Of a stretch of DNA of 64,000 nt, positions 37,698 through 47,900 are shown piece by piece. A program made the position numbers and the translations under genes. The stretch spans positions 2,294,001 to 2,358,000 of the forward strand of contig OW818681.1 in NCBI GenBank assembly GCA_942493075.1, given 5' to 3'. Position 1 is the first letter of the stretch, and the number at the start of each line of letters is the position of its first letter. This DNA is from JBBQYD01 sp942493075. Lineage in GTDB: Bacteria > Verrucomicrobiota > Verrucomicrobiia > Limisphaerales > UBA8199. The notes under the pieces were generated by a model, which worked only from the letters and a program-made list of their open reading frames with translations, did no database searches and was not told where the DNA came from.

Positions 37698-38147
37698 CTA
37701 CTTCAGGCGGGAGAAGACCACCTCGTATGTCTGTTGCATGGCCGCCTGGAAGTAGGTGCCGAAAAGTTGGTCCGTCTCCGCCGAGTAAGTCAGACTATAA
37801 GTGCAGCCAGGATAGCCTTCATCCCTCAATTCAACAAAAACCTTCGTGTCTTTGCCTTCGGCAATTCCCAAAGCCCGCGATACCTTTATAGGATTGGGAT
37901 TAAAATAGGCAGCCTCCATCTGGCCGGCGGAGGAAACACTCTTGATTTCCAGCACGTAATCGCCGTCGATGCGCGCCCACTTGCCTTTGAGTTTTTCAAA
38001 CTCCGCAGAGGCAGAGCTCACGGCAGACGTCGAGTTTGTGCCAGTTACAGGCACCTGAGGCTCAGTCTTCTTCTGCTCGCAGCCGCCAAGAAGAGCCGCT
38101 GCCAACGCAGAGGTCGTTGCCACGGCCAAGAGCGATATGTTGCGCAT
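37698..38147 (-). CDS. Hypothetical lipoprotein
   Basis: A 149-residue protein with a lipoprotein signal (SALAAALLGGCEQKK, lipobox Cys at about 23), then a Ser/Thr-rich linker and a small beta-rich domain (KLKGKWARIDGDYVLEIKSV, GCTYSLTYSAETDQLFGTYF). This looks like the small lipocalin-like envelope proteins of Verrucomicrobia. No function known. It lies 22 bp downstream of the radical SAM gene start, on the same strand. Confidence 0.75.
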   Translation of the reverse strand: MRNISLLAVATTSALAAALLGGCEQKKTEPQVPVTGTNSTSAVSSASAEFEKLKGKWARIDGDYVLEIKSVSSAGQMEAAYFNPNPIKVSRALGIAEGKDTKVFVELRDEGYPGCTYSLTYSAETDQLFGTYFQAAMQQTYEVVFSRLK

Positions 38148-38200
38148 CGGAGCAGGTTACCGGTCGATGTGCAGCGATGCAATCGCGCATCGGCCTCAGA

Positions 38201-38389
38201 GGTAGGGCGGGGCTCGCCGAGACCGCCGATTCCCAACAACACAGAGGCCTCAATCATTCCTCAGAGGCCGCTCTCGGCGAGAGCGGCACCACCACCAAAG
38301 AGGCACCTTGGTCGCCTGCCATTCGCGTGGCGTGATAGGGTGTGGGGCTCTGGTAGGGCGGGCCTCGCCGAGACCGCCGATCCCCAACA
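38201..38389. repeat. Two copies of a TAGGGCGGG...CTCGCCGAGACCGCC repeat
   Basis: Copy one is at 38201-38237 and copy two at 38352-38389. They are nearly identical apart from single-base indels and lie in the same orientation. GGCTCGCCGAGACCGCCGAT is shared. They are GC-rich, self-complementary in part, and lie in a 450-bp spacer without genes. They look like a dispersed extragenic repeat of this genome. A separate copy of GGCTTCGCCGAG occurs at 38870. Confidence 0.7.
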
Positions 38390-38594
38390 CGAAAGACGCC
38401 TCGTTGAGACCTCAGAAGGCGTAGCCCTGAACAGGGGTTTGCTGCGGACGCCCACTTTCCCGTGCCCCGCGCTCAGGCAGAACTCCAATCGCCGACCCTA
38501 TTGATGAGTTACGAGTCTCACCTACCTCAAATCACAACTCTTGACAAAAACTCCTCAATCTGTTTTTTTGCACCTCATGAGCATCACAACCATA

Positions 38595-38819
38595 ATGAAA
38601 AGCGCAGCCGCCGTTGGAGTTTTGTCCATCAGCATTGTCTTGGTCGGTTGCAGCAAGGAGCCGTCAGGCAACTCCACCACCCTATCCCCCGACGGCAAGC
38701 CAGTTGCAGTTACCGACGGCAGCAACACATGGGTTGTGGGAGCCGTTAAAATCGACGGCACCAATGTGTCAGATACGAACGTTTCCGTTCAGATCAGGGC
38801 CCGCGAGGTCTCGAAATGA
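38595..38819 (+). CDS. Small hypothetical lipoprotein
   Basis: From the ATG at 38595 the product is 74 residues: MKSAAAVGVLSISIVLVGC forms a lipoprotein signal with Cys19 acylated, followed by about 55 polar residues (SPDGKPVAVTDGSNTWVVGAV). An upstream ATG at 38541 adds residues that disturb the signal. It is likely anchored in a membrane. No family was recognised. Confidence 0.65.
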   Translation: MKSAAAVGVLSISIVLVGCSKEPSGNSTTLSPDGKPVAVTDGSNTWVVGAVKIDGTNVSDTNVSVQIRAREVSK

Positions 38820-39067
38820 TACTCCCGTCTGCGCTGGCTTCTCCCTGGTAGCAAGTGCTCGCTTCCGGCTTCGCCGAGTCTTGGGTAAAAGCATTTCTGA
38901 TAGCGCTGTTGACATCTTGTTACCAACGATCTCCATTCCACTTCAGTAATGTCGGTAGCCCCAAAGACCTCACAAAAAACAGGGGTAACATCAAAAACTG
39001 TTCGGTGCCGTTTTCCTCATAATCTTGGCAGTGCTATGTCGGAGAGTAGCGCATTTTCGGCAAGATT

Positions 39068-40672
39068 TTAGGCTGCCATCTTTGTAAGTTGATCTACATC
39101 AGCTTTCCGGGCAGCCAGGAGAGCAGTGATGGTCGTGCGGCCTTTGTCGGAGAGAATATAGCGGTGGGTGCCTGCTACTTTCTTAACCAAACCGTGAGCA
39201 CGCAGTAACCGCACACGGCGGCCCATCCAACCTACCCGGCGTTTTTGTTCGATGGCATTGCGGGTCGCAGGAAAGTAAGCTCGGCACAGATCCCGGTTTC
39301 GAAAACCACTCAGAGCGAACTCTCCGCGGTTGACCAGTTCCAGCAAGGCTGCATCCGTCTTGGCCCAAGGGTTTAGAGCCCTGTATCTACGGCCCTTCTG
39401 ACGCACGGGTTGGCATGCCTTCTCGGCCCATTCAAACAATGGAACGGTCCCACCGGTGGAGGCCAGGGCTGTGAGGTACCGGTGATTGGCCTTTTTGGAG
39501 ATCTCAGCCCGACGCTTGAAATCGGCAATACCCCGACGCAAGGGCAACCAGCGTTTCGTATCTTTGGGACGGCCCTCCGGTTTGCGATAAGCTTTAGAAT
39601 GCTCCGGATGAGCGATGGTCGTTTCCACACGCAGCACGGAGCCTTGCTTGTCGTAGAACTTAACCGAGTTGCCATTGACCGAATGTTTAACTCTAACGCC
39701 TTCAGGTCGGCACTTGGTGTCGCTAATAATTTCGCCATCAAACTGCCCCCACACTTTGCCGGTCGTGGTAGGTACATAATGCCCCAGGAAGCGCATCACA
39801 TCAGGTGAGGAAAAGGAACGCATGGCGTGGTGAACCCATGAGGGATAAAGCTGGGCCAGGCTTTCAGGGTCCTTGAACATGATATCGGTCGCATACTCCG
39901 TGTCGGATGCGCTCCAGTAGTATTTCAGGCCCAGAGGACGGCAGATGCGTCGCTTGAGGGGATGTACGGTATCGAGGATAGCCTCCAGTTCTTTAGACCA
40001 ATCGGTCTCCAGTTGCTCGTTCATGAGGCTCTGAGCACCGACTAAGTCCGATATCCGCAGAAAGGTATTGCCCTTCTTTTGATAACCAATCCCCGCCTTG
40101 TCCAGTTGTTTGCCTAGCCAGTGCCTGCCGTTAATCCACATGCTCACTTGAAACGGAAACCAGGTCTGCAGGCGCACGTGCATGAATCCGAACCGCTCGT
40201 GTTCATAATAAAAGTAAAGATGCACACATTTGCGGGTGGTCATTTCCAATTCAATGAACTTGGTTTCGCGATTTCCTTTAACCCGAAAAGCCTGGCAAGG
40301 CTCTACCGCCGAGAGAACCGCAATGAGCCCTTCTGTGATCTGGTCCTTAAGAGCGATCTTGCGCACCAACTCCTCCTTGCTGATCTGACTGGAGGAAACA
40401 TAGATGTACGGCCGGCCTGCCGCTTCGGCTAAAGCCCGGGCCTTTTGCTTCACTGCTTCAGTGGTTTGTTGCACCAGTAGTCCAAAGTCCTTGATGAGGA
40501 TACGAGAGGAGCTCAAGTAGGCCTCCATTACTCTGGGGCAATAGAGCTGCCGCAGCGTGCCTCGGAATCTCAGACGATCAAAGCCCTGGAGCATTCCAAT
40601 GACATTCTGGCCATAGCGTTGTATAAAAGAGGTGGGAACGTTTTCGGTGTTCGGTGCGGTTGTTGTTTTCAC
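39068..40672 (-). CDS. 534-residue protein of a possible mobile-element family with C-terminal winged helix
   Basis: No named function. The protein begins with a segment NVIGMLQGFDRLRFRGTLRQLY, includes a long helical region, and has a middle part GVRVKHSVNGNSVKFYDK followed by VLRVETTIAHPEH. That pattern recalls K-x-Y-D-K plus R-V-E elements in replication initiators of the Rep_trans/phage gpII kind, though the resemblance is weak. The last 80 residues form a winged helix (RRVRLLRAHGLVKKVAGTHRYILSDKGRTTI). Proteins of this size and type are found in many copies in some Planctomycetes and Verrucomicrobia, which suggests a transposable unit. Spacers of 248 bp and 135 bp flank it. No terminal inverted repeats were found by eye. 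Next to it lie host-type GC-rich repeats. Confidence 0.6.
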   Translation of the reverse strand: MKTTTAPNTENVPTSFIQRYGQNVIGMLQGFDRLRFRGTLRQLYCPRVMEAYLSSSRILIKDFGLLVQQTTEAVKQKARALAEAAGRPYIYVSSSQISKEELVRKIALKDQITEGLIAVLSAVEPCQAFRVKGNRETKFIELEMTTRKCVHLYFYYEHERFGFMHVRLQTWFPFQVSMWINGRHWLGKQLDKAGIGYQKKGNTFLRISDLVGAQSLMNEQLETDWSKELEAILDTVHPLKRRICRPLGLKYYWSASDTEYATDIMFKDPESLAQLYPSWVHHAMRSFSSPDVMRFLGHYVPTTTGKVWGQFDGEIISDTKCRPEGVRVKHSVNGNSVKFYDKQGSVLRVETTIAHPEHSKAYRKPEGRPKDTKRWLPLRRGIADFKRRAEISKKANHRYLTALASTGGTVPLFEWAEKACQPVRQKGRRYRALNPWAKTDAALLELVNRGEFALSGFRNRDLCRAYFPATRNAIEQKRRVGWMGRRVRLLRAHGLVKKVAGTHRYILSDKGRTTITALLAARKADVDQLTKMAA

Positions 40673-40807
40673 ACCTTCAGCTTAGCAACCGACCGAAGGC
40701 GTTCCTCTCTTTTATTTTTGGTTGCGGCTCTGCCGCGCTAAGTCTCTGCGTCTCTGCGTGAGCCTATTTCCCTCCTTTCCTCCTCCTCAGTGGCTGACTG
40801 TCAAAAC

Positions 40808-41758
40808 CTAGCCGATCCGCTCGCAGACGGTGGATTTCAGCAGCGCGGCGGTTTGCTCAGCGTCTACTTCCCCCGGCATGTGGCTTAGAGCGTTCGCTGC
40901 GCCTGCTGCCGCACCCCATCGGCACGCTTCTCCCAGGTCGTCTCCATGAGCTAAACGCGCTGCCAATGCCGCGGTGAAGGAATCGCCCGAACCTATCGGG
41001 TTGCAGGCCTGAATTCGAGGCGGGGTCACGCGCCAGAAGCTTGTGCCATCAAATGCGAGAGTCGGGTCCGCCCCGGCTGTCACAACAATCCGCTGAGCAC
41101 CACGCTCTCCCAGCAGACGCATGGCGTTCATGGTTTCGGTTTCGCCCTGCAATGAATGGCCCACACTGACGGCCAGCTCTGCAAGATTCGGTTTTACCAG
41201 TCCAGGCTTTGCCGATAGTGAATCCAAAAGGGCTGCCCCGGATGCATCCAGAATCGATAGACTTCCCGTCGCATGCGCAATCTCGATGCACTTTTGATAA
41301 AACCCGGCTGGCGCTCCCGGTACGACTGTGCCAGACATCACAAAAGCACAGCATTCCGGCGCGGTTTCCTGGATAACCTTGAACAGTTTTTCGAACGCCT
41401 CGGGCTCGACAGGCCGGCTTTCCTCGACCAGTTCAGTCTGCTCCTGACCCTCGACATCGATTACTGTGACGCATTGCCGGGTAGGAACAGCAACCCGGGT
41501 GAAGCGTTCCTCGATACCTCGGGCGCGAAGCTCCGTTCGAATGGCGTCTCCGTGCATCCCACCCAGAAAGCCTACGGCTACCGGGGTCTCGCCCAATGCC
41601 TTTAGAACCTTGGCTACGTTCACGGATTTACCCGCACTGCCATTGAGTGTTTGCAGGGCGCGATTGACAGCATTGGCTTTGAGCTGCTTGAAAATCATGA
41701 CCCGCTGTGCGGCGGGCGTGGTTCCAATGCACAGGATTTTGCGGCGATCGGCACACAT
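40808..41758 (-). CDS. PfkB-family sugar kinase (1-phosphofructokinase/tagatose-6-P kinase type)
   Basis: A 316-residue ribokinase-fold kinase. From the ATG at 41758 (MCADRRKILCIGTTPAAQRV) it shows the substrate signature GSAGKSVNVAKVLKALG typical of the FruK/LacC subgroup, VGFLGGMHGD, and the C-terminal PfkB signature NPIGSGDSFTAALAARLAHG with the catalytic Asp. It would phosphorylate a sugar phosphate such as fructose 1-phosphate or tagatose 6-phosphate. No PTS genes are nearby, so the substrate is open. Confidence 0.9.
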   Translation of the reverse strand: MCADRRKILCIGTTPAAQRVMIFKQLKANAVNRALQTLNGSAGKSVNVAKVLKALGETPVAVGFLGGMHGDAIRTELRARGIEERFTRVAVPTRQCVTVIDVEGQEQTELVEESRPVEPEAFEKLFKVIQETAPECCAFVMSGTVVPGAPAGFYQKCIEIAHATGSLSILDASGAALLDSLSAKPGLVKPNLAELAVSVGHSLQGETETMNAMRLLGERGAQRIVVTAGADPTLAFDGTSFWRVTPPRIQACNPIGSGDSFTAALAARLAHGDDLGEACRWGAAAGAANALSHMPGEVDAEQTAALLKSTVCERIG

Positions 41759-41871
41759 AAACGATGTGCAAGCCTCTATCAGCGGCCTGGGGTGCGGCAA
41801 GTGAATTATAATGCGCCGATCATCTCTGGGAATCGGGTGATGCGAGTCTCGAAGCCAGGATTCACCCAATT

Positions 41872-41910
41872 AAAAAACAAGCGCCGGTCCTGAGCTGGAC
41901 CCGGCGCTTG
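41872..41910 (-). terminator. Intrinsic terminator of the jelly-roll gene
   Basis: On the minus strand the stem CAAGCGCCGGGTCC pairs with GGACCGGCGCTTG (41897-41910 with 41878-41890) and is followed by TTTTTTAATT. It lies 20 bp after the stop of the gene at 41931. Confidence 0.93.
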
Positions 41911-41930
41911 CTGGTGATTAGCTGGCTAAG

Positions 41931-43907
41931 TTATTGCGGCCCGCTCAGGCGGAAAAACACCTTGTTTGTGTCTGGCAAGGCGTCGAGCGGGACTGCACCG
42001 AACATCGTGGCGCCGCGCTGGAACGTGTTCGTGACGCTGGCAGCGGAATAGGGGCCTGCTACATCCGAGGCGCTTTCAACGGTAAAGTTGTCCGCCGGCA
42101 GTGTCCAATTCACCCACCATGCGGTGCCCGGAGGAACAAAAGTGACTGCACTGGCCCTGGTGGCACGCCAAACATATTTGTTGGTGAGCGTCGGTCCGTC
42201 AAAGCTGTCATCGAATGGGAAGCCCGACCCTGTATATTGCAGCCGGCTGAATGTGGCACTGCGCTGGTTGTTGTGACCGTCATTATCCCCATCGTTTTTG
42301 AACGTGCCAAATTGAATGAAGGAACTCGATGGAGAGAAGTTCTGGTAAACGGCTTCCTCTGGCAGATCGAAATTGGTCGCCGTAATGCCTGGTCCGGTCA
42401 CCGTCGCGTTCGTGAGATTGTTAAACGTCAGTGTCCACGTGCCAATTCCAGAAGGGGCCGCGACTGACACGGGATGGTATAAGGCATTTGTCAGGGGATT
42501 GGCCCCCGCCAGGTTCGTTTTCCAATCCACTGTGCAAAGCACGTCATTGGTCCGATTGACAATGCGCATAATTAGGATGTCCGCAGCATTCCAATCCGCC
42601 GCGCCTGAAAGTTCATTGTTCGGGACTGTATCTCCGTTGACAAGGTACATGTGGGCCTCAAACCCACGGCGCTCGATTCCAGGGCTCGGAAAATCGGAAA
42701 GAGTAAACGAATAGCTCACCGGATACTCCTTATACGACCAGAAGAATGAGCCGGCAGACGCGTCGGCGGGAGTGCTGATAGCGTCCCGCTGCCATTGAGA
42801 TGCATTATCATCCATCGTCACCTGCACGCCTGCGGGACCCGCTTTGTGTAGCCCGATGCTTGGCGGGGTAACGGGCTTGTAGATCCTGACGTTATCCAGG
42901 TAATAAATGAGTGTGTTGGTCATCCCACCGCCGAACTGAAAACGGAGCCCATCCGCAGAAGTGACTGTAGAAGGCAGTGCGATCTCGAAGTGGGTCCATT
43001 TGGCTACGTGATTGGTATTGAAATTGATCCCACCCAGGGAACCCCAACCCTTGGTGAACAGGTTCATGATGCCGAACCCGGTAAGGTTGTTCGGGTTCTC
43101 GATGTACACATCGAAAGAGGCATAGGTGTAACGACTTGGTGAGAACGGGAGATCGAACAAGGCAAAGCTCTCCTGCCAGCCCGCGTTATCGCTCGTGTAG
43201 GCCGCTTCAATCTTCAGTGAGCCGGAGCCAGATGCTCCCTCGGCATCTTTCGTAGAAAAACTGGTGGTGGCCAGTCCAGCGCCCATCCAGTTCCCGGCTT
43301 CGGTTTCATTAACGAAAGTGCCAGCGATAAGTGGGTTCTCAAACGCCGTGATAACCAGGTTATCGATGTAAAAGATCACATCGGCTGTGTAGGGCGCGGT
43401 GCCTTGCAGCACAAATGAGAGATAAGGATAGGTCTTGGCGTTGTTCGGCACTGCAAGCTTCATGTGCGTCCACCCATTGTACGACACACCTGCCGCACCG
43501 ACCCAGTGGCTGTCCCAGCTCCAGGCGCCGTCGCGCAACACTTCCTGATAATCCCCATAATTGCCGCTCGCGGAGAACCCCGAAATGGGATCAATCATCA
43601 GATCGTATTCGATCATGACATAATCCGCCGAGCTAAAGGCAAGGTCTCCGAGGACGTAGAGAGGGGCCACTTCTTTGTTCTCGGGGGCGGCGGCGCTGAG
43701 GACTGCTTTCATGCATCCTGAGCCATCCACCCCGCTGGTAGCATTCCATTCGACGGTTCCGGTGCCAAAGTTGATGTTCCAGCTACCGGCGGTGTCAGCA
43801 CTGTTGAAATCATTGGTCAGTGTCTGAGTCGCCGCGATCGCCGATTGCGTCACGCCGATGAGTCCTACCGTGAGGGCGGTAGTGAGCAGCCAAGTTTTTG
43901 TTCTCAT
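41931..43907 (-). CDS. Secreted protein with two jelly-roll/CBM-like domains
   Basis: A 658-residue exported protein with a signal peptide (MRTKTWLLTTALTVGLIGV to QSAIAA, cleaved near residue 26). Two similar beta-sandwich modules follow, at about 27-190 and 190-350. Each has a DFNSADTAGSWNINFG- or FVNETEAGNWMGAG-like lead, a YAPYDL strand and an IDNLVI/LDNVRIY ending, as in carbohydrate-binding family 4/9-like domains. The C-terminal third is another beta-rich region with TRASAVTFVPPGTAWWVNW and a closing DALPDTNKVFFRLSGPQ, a form common at the ends of verrucomicrobial secreted proteins. It probably binds polysaccharide outside the cell. No catalytic residues were recognised. Confidence 0.85.
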   Translation of the reverse strand: MRTKTWLLTTALTVGLIGVTQSAIAATQTLTNDFNSADTAGSWNINFGTGTVEWNATSGVDGSGCMKAVLSAAAPENKEVAPLYVLGDLAFSSADYVMIEYDLMIDPISGFSASGNYGDYQEVLRDGAWSWDSHWVGAAGVSYNGWTHMKLAVPNNAKTYPYLSFVLQGTAPYTADVIFYIDNLVITAFENPLIAGTFVNETEAGNWMGAGLATTSFSTKDAEGASGSGSLKIEAAYTSDNAGWQESFALFDLPFSPSRYTYASFDVYIENPNNLTGFGIMNLFTKGWGSLGGINFNTNHVAKWTHFEIALPSTVTSADGLRFQFGGGMTNTLIYYLDNVRIYKPVTPPSIGLHKAGPAGVQVTMDDNASQWQRDAISTPADASAGSFFWSYKEYPVSYSFTLSDFPSPGIERRGFEAHMYLVNGDTVPNNELSGAADWNAADILIMRIVNRTNDVLCTVDWKTNLAGANPLTNALYHPVSVAAPSGIGTWTLTFNNLTNATVTGPGITATNFDLPEEAVYQNFSPSSSFIQFGTFKNDGDNDGHNNQRSATFSRLQYTGSGFPFDDSFDGPTLTNKYVWRATRASAVTFVPPGTAWWVNWTLPADNFTVESASDVAGPYSAASVTNTFQRGATMFGAVPLDALPDTNKVFFRLSGPQ

Positions 43908-44138
43908 ATAACGTTTGGGGTGTTGAACTACGGTTTCTAGGTTTTGACACTGGACGACCAGCGCGACTGCCGGGCGGAAGCTTTGGTCCGCCAGATCTTA
44001 TGTGTGCCGGACAGCCACGAAGTATGCATAGGACTGCGTGCAGGCAACCACAAGATATGGTTTAGGGGAATCACAGGAGAGAGCTTAACAGGACCACTCC
44101 AATCAGCATGTCATGAAAATGAATGACAATACAAAGAA

Positions 44139-44816
44139 TTAGCTGCGCGATTCTTCCGACCGGCCGCTGAGCCTGCGCTCGGGTTCGGCCAGGTGCGCGT
44201 ACTTGGCCACAGCCTGGGCGCGTGAGCGCACGTGCAGCTTTTCATACATCCGGCGGACGTATGTATTGACGCTCGGAACACTGATGTTGAGGCGATCAGC
44301 AATTTCCTTGTAAAGATAGCCGCGGGCGAGCAAATCGAGCACCTCCTGCTCGCGAGGGGAGAGTTCGGCTGCGGGGCCATCGGTTGCAGGAGTGTTGGCG
44401 CGGAATGCCTGGACGACTTTCCTGGCGATGTTACTTGTCATTGGCGACCCGCCTCCGTGCACCTCCTCCACCGCCGCGAGCAACTCCGCTCTCGGAGTTT
44501 GCTTCAACAGGTAACCGGTAGCTCCAGCCATCAACGCATTGTAGATGTGGTCTGCGTCTTCATACACCGTGAGCATCACGAACTGAGTCTCCGGGATCTG
44601 CGGCTTGAGGCGCTTCACGGCATCTACTCCGCTCATCCCGGGAAGATTGATGTCCATCAATACAACATCAGGCCGATCAGAGGGCAGGTGCTTGAGCGCC
44701 GATTCAGCGTCTGCCCACTCGCCAGCAAGTTTGAACCCGGAGGAACGGCTGATCCAACCGGAAAGGATTTTGCGCGCGTGAGGATCATCCTCGACAATGG
44801 AGACCACAATGGGCAT
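44139..44816 (-). CDS. NarL/LuxR-type response regulator
   Basis: A 225-residue regulator. The receiver domain has VVSIVEDDPHARK, the phospho-acceptor Asp55 in VVLMDINLPGMSG, Thr in VMLTVYEDAD and Lys in GYLLKQTPRAE. The C-terminal LuxR helix-turn-helix is LSPREQEVLDLLARGYLYKEIADRLNISVPSVNTYVRRMYEKLHV (cited in part: KEIADRLNISVPSVNTYVRR). The ATG at 44834 would add six residues. The large sensor kinase lies 103 bp upstream on the same strand and is the likely partner. Confidence 0.93.
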   Translation of the reverse strand: MPIVVSIVEDDPHARKILSGWISRSSGFKLAGEWADAESALKHLPSDRPDVVLMDINLPGMSGVDAVKRLKPQIPETQFVMLTVYEDADHIYNALMAGATGYLLKQTPRAELLAAVEEVHGGGSPMTSNIARKVVQAFRANTPATDGPAAELSPREQEVLDLLARGYLYKEIADRLNISVPSVNTYVRRMYEKLHVRSRAQAVAKYAHLAEPERRLSGRSEESRS

Positions 44817-44918
44817 GCGTGATTTATAGCTCATGATACGCTGGTTGAATTGTCGTCTCTTTTGATGACTCTCCCGCTTTCAAGGTGTCTAAAATTCGCA
44901 GCGTGGGCGCAAGTGCAA

Positions 44919-47900
44919 TCAGAAACCATGGGACGTTTGAGCTTTGGAAAGCAGGATGTTGAAACACACACGCGTGCCTTCTCCAGGCGCCGTTGTCCAT
45001 TCACAGCGTCCTCCCAGTTCCTCAATCCGCTTGCGCATATTCGTGAGTCCGTTTCCACCGCCATTTTCTGAAGGCACCGGCATCCCATCGGGTGGTTGCT
45101 GGAAACCACACCCGTTATCCACCACGTGAATGATGAAACCTCCCGGTTGGAGATCAAGGCTGATGCGTACCTCAGTTGCGCGCGCATGCTTGGCTGCGTT
45201 ATTGAGTGACTCCTTTAGCGCCAGAAAAAGGTTGTGGCGGATTTCAGAGGTCAATGGCCAGCCCGGCAGTTGGACGGGAACATCCAACCGGCAGCGGATT
45301 CCTGCCGTGCTTAGAAAACTTTGCGCAAACCGCCCCAGATAGGTAACCAGACTGTCCAACGTATCGTGCCGCGGATTCACCGCCCACACGATTTCATCCA
45401 TCGCGCGTGTCAGTTCGCGGGCTGTCTGGTATATCTGGTCCACATCTGAGGTGGTGGTGGGCAGTGCCTGCACATCACTCCGCACACTCTGGCTCAGCAT
45501 TGTGATGCGTGTCAGACTCGCGCCAAGGTCATCGTGGATGTCCCGTGCAATGCGTGAGCGCTCCCGTTCGAGCGCACGCTGCCGCTCCAGTGACTCCAGT
45601 TTCCGGCGAATGCGCCGGCGGCTCACCCAGAATACCAGCCCTCCCAGGCTTATTGCCGCAGCCGTAATGGACACTATGAGGAACCACCACGTCTGATAAA
45701 AGAACGGGAGCACGGCGAACCCCAACTCGGCGCCCGTTTCATTCCAAAGATTGTCGTTGTTACACGCAATCACCCGGAAGTGATAGGTCCCTGGACGAAG
45801 GTAGCTATAGGACGCCACCCGCCGTGTACCCGCTTCGATCCAGTCGTTTTCCAATCCCTCCAGCCGGTACTTGAACCGCACCTTATCGGGCGCGGCAAAG
45901 CTGAGTCCGGTGTATCTCAACTCGAAACGCTGTCGGCCTGGTGGGATGCGGACCAATGGGTGTTCATCTTGCGAGCCAGAGGGCAGGGGCACGGACTGCC
46001 CATCGACCACAAGTTCTTCCATCACTACAGGTGGCGGATGCGAGTTGCCACGGAAGTCCCGGCCATCGAGCACTGCCAATCCCTTCGTCGTAGGAAACCA
46101 GAGACGCCCGTCAGCCGTTTTGCACGCTCCGGGTTGGAAGCCGCCGCTTATGGCCGGTGCAGCCAGGCCTTCAGCTTTGCCATAACTGAGGCAATGAATG
46201 GAACGCGCCGAACCGTCAGCCACCTGGTTCAACTCCGTCTTGCTCACCCGCAAAATTCCCTGCCGCGATCCCAGCCAAAGATAACCGTTTCCATCGTCCA
46301 CAATGTGGCCAATGACATTGTCCAGCAGTCCTTGGTCGCGGCCCACGGCCGCAAAACGTCCATCTTTCAACCGCGCGAGTCCAGCGTCACCCGTCCCGAT
46401 CCATAGGGTGCCATCAGAGTCCGGTGAGAGGCTCAGTACGAAATCGCTGATCATGCCACCGGGCTTTTTGCGGTATTGAGTTACTTTCCCCTGGATCATG
46501 GAGCCCAGGCCTCCACCCGACATTCCGAACCACAATACCCCGCCAGGTGCTTCTGTAATCGCGCGCACATCAGGCAAACTGAGCTGGTCTTTGCCGATGG
46601 ACTGAGTGATTCGTCCCGATTCATATCGAAGCAATCCTGTGGTCGTTCCTGCCCAGATCTCTCCACCACGTCCCTGATAAAGCGCTGGCGTTGGGCTGGT
46701 GACCTGGCCAAGTTCTCCCGCGGGTTCAAACGCTTCATTCCTGGCGATCACAACCCCCGCTCCCCAGGTGCCAATCATGAGTTCGCCCTCCCGCGTCTCC
46801 AGCACCGACCACACGTAATTATTTGGCAAGCCCTCCGCCATCGCGAACCGAGACCATTGGTTTTCGGCATAACGATACAACCCGGCGCCTTCCGTACCGA
46901 TCCAGAGCGAACCATCCTTCCTCACACTGAAGGAGAGAAGCGCACATCCCTGCCAATCGTCGGGAGGTGCTATCATGTGAACACGGCGTGGGCGCAAACC
47001 GTTTAACCCTGAGGCGGTGCCAACCCAGACGTTTCCTTCATGATCTTCAAACAGCGTGCGAACCCAATCGTGCAGGAGACCTTCCGCACGGGTGAACCGC
47101 TGCGGCGCATGGCCCGGTTCGAGAAGCACGAAGCCCTCGCGAGACGTTGCTACCAGCAGGCTGCCATTTCGCAGTTCGAGAGTCGTCGTGATGGAGTTTT
47201 CTGCAGTTGCGGCTGCAGGGAATTCGGCTATAACCCGCCCATCCCGGAGCTTGCGTACCGATTCCATCGTTAGAAGCCAGAACCCTCCGTCGCGGGAACC
47301 CCGAATGGCCTCCAGGCCAAGCCCTGGCGAAATGAGACTTGGATCTGGATTTACCAACTCTCCATTCTGAAGCCGGCTCACCCGTTGACCAAGGCCCACC
47401 CAAAGCGAACCGTCTGCCGCGCGCGATACACCGGCTTTGCGCACTGGGCTGCCAACTCCCATCGCGAGGAGTTTGCCGTCATTAAATCGAAAGAGTTGCC
47501 CGCGATCGTTCCACAGCCATAGCTGGTGGTCTTCATCATGAGCAAAGCCTTCCACCGGTCCCCCTGGCCATGGCTTGGGAGGCAGGGCCGGCGTAAACTG
47601 GCCGTGGCGCATTCGAGTGACCTCTCCAGTTTCATGGCCGACCCACAGCTCCCCATCCGCATCCAGGTAAAGGCTGGTGATGATTCCATTGCGAAGCCCT
47701 GGCGTGTTGCTGCCATCAAGAATAGTGAATCGCGCCCCATCATAGCGAATCAAGCCATGGTACGTGCCGAACCAGAGATAACCATCCGTCGTTTGTGCGA
47801 TGGAAGTAACGGTATTATGAGGCCAATCTTCCACAGGCCAGATATCGAGGTGTCTGCTCGGATCAAGCGGAGGAACCGCCAGCCCCGGGAGGCAGCCGAT

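Noticed and set aside
38201..38389. Pair of repeats as a CRISPR
   Set aside because: There are only two copies 150 bp apart, with no regular spacers and no cas genes.
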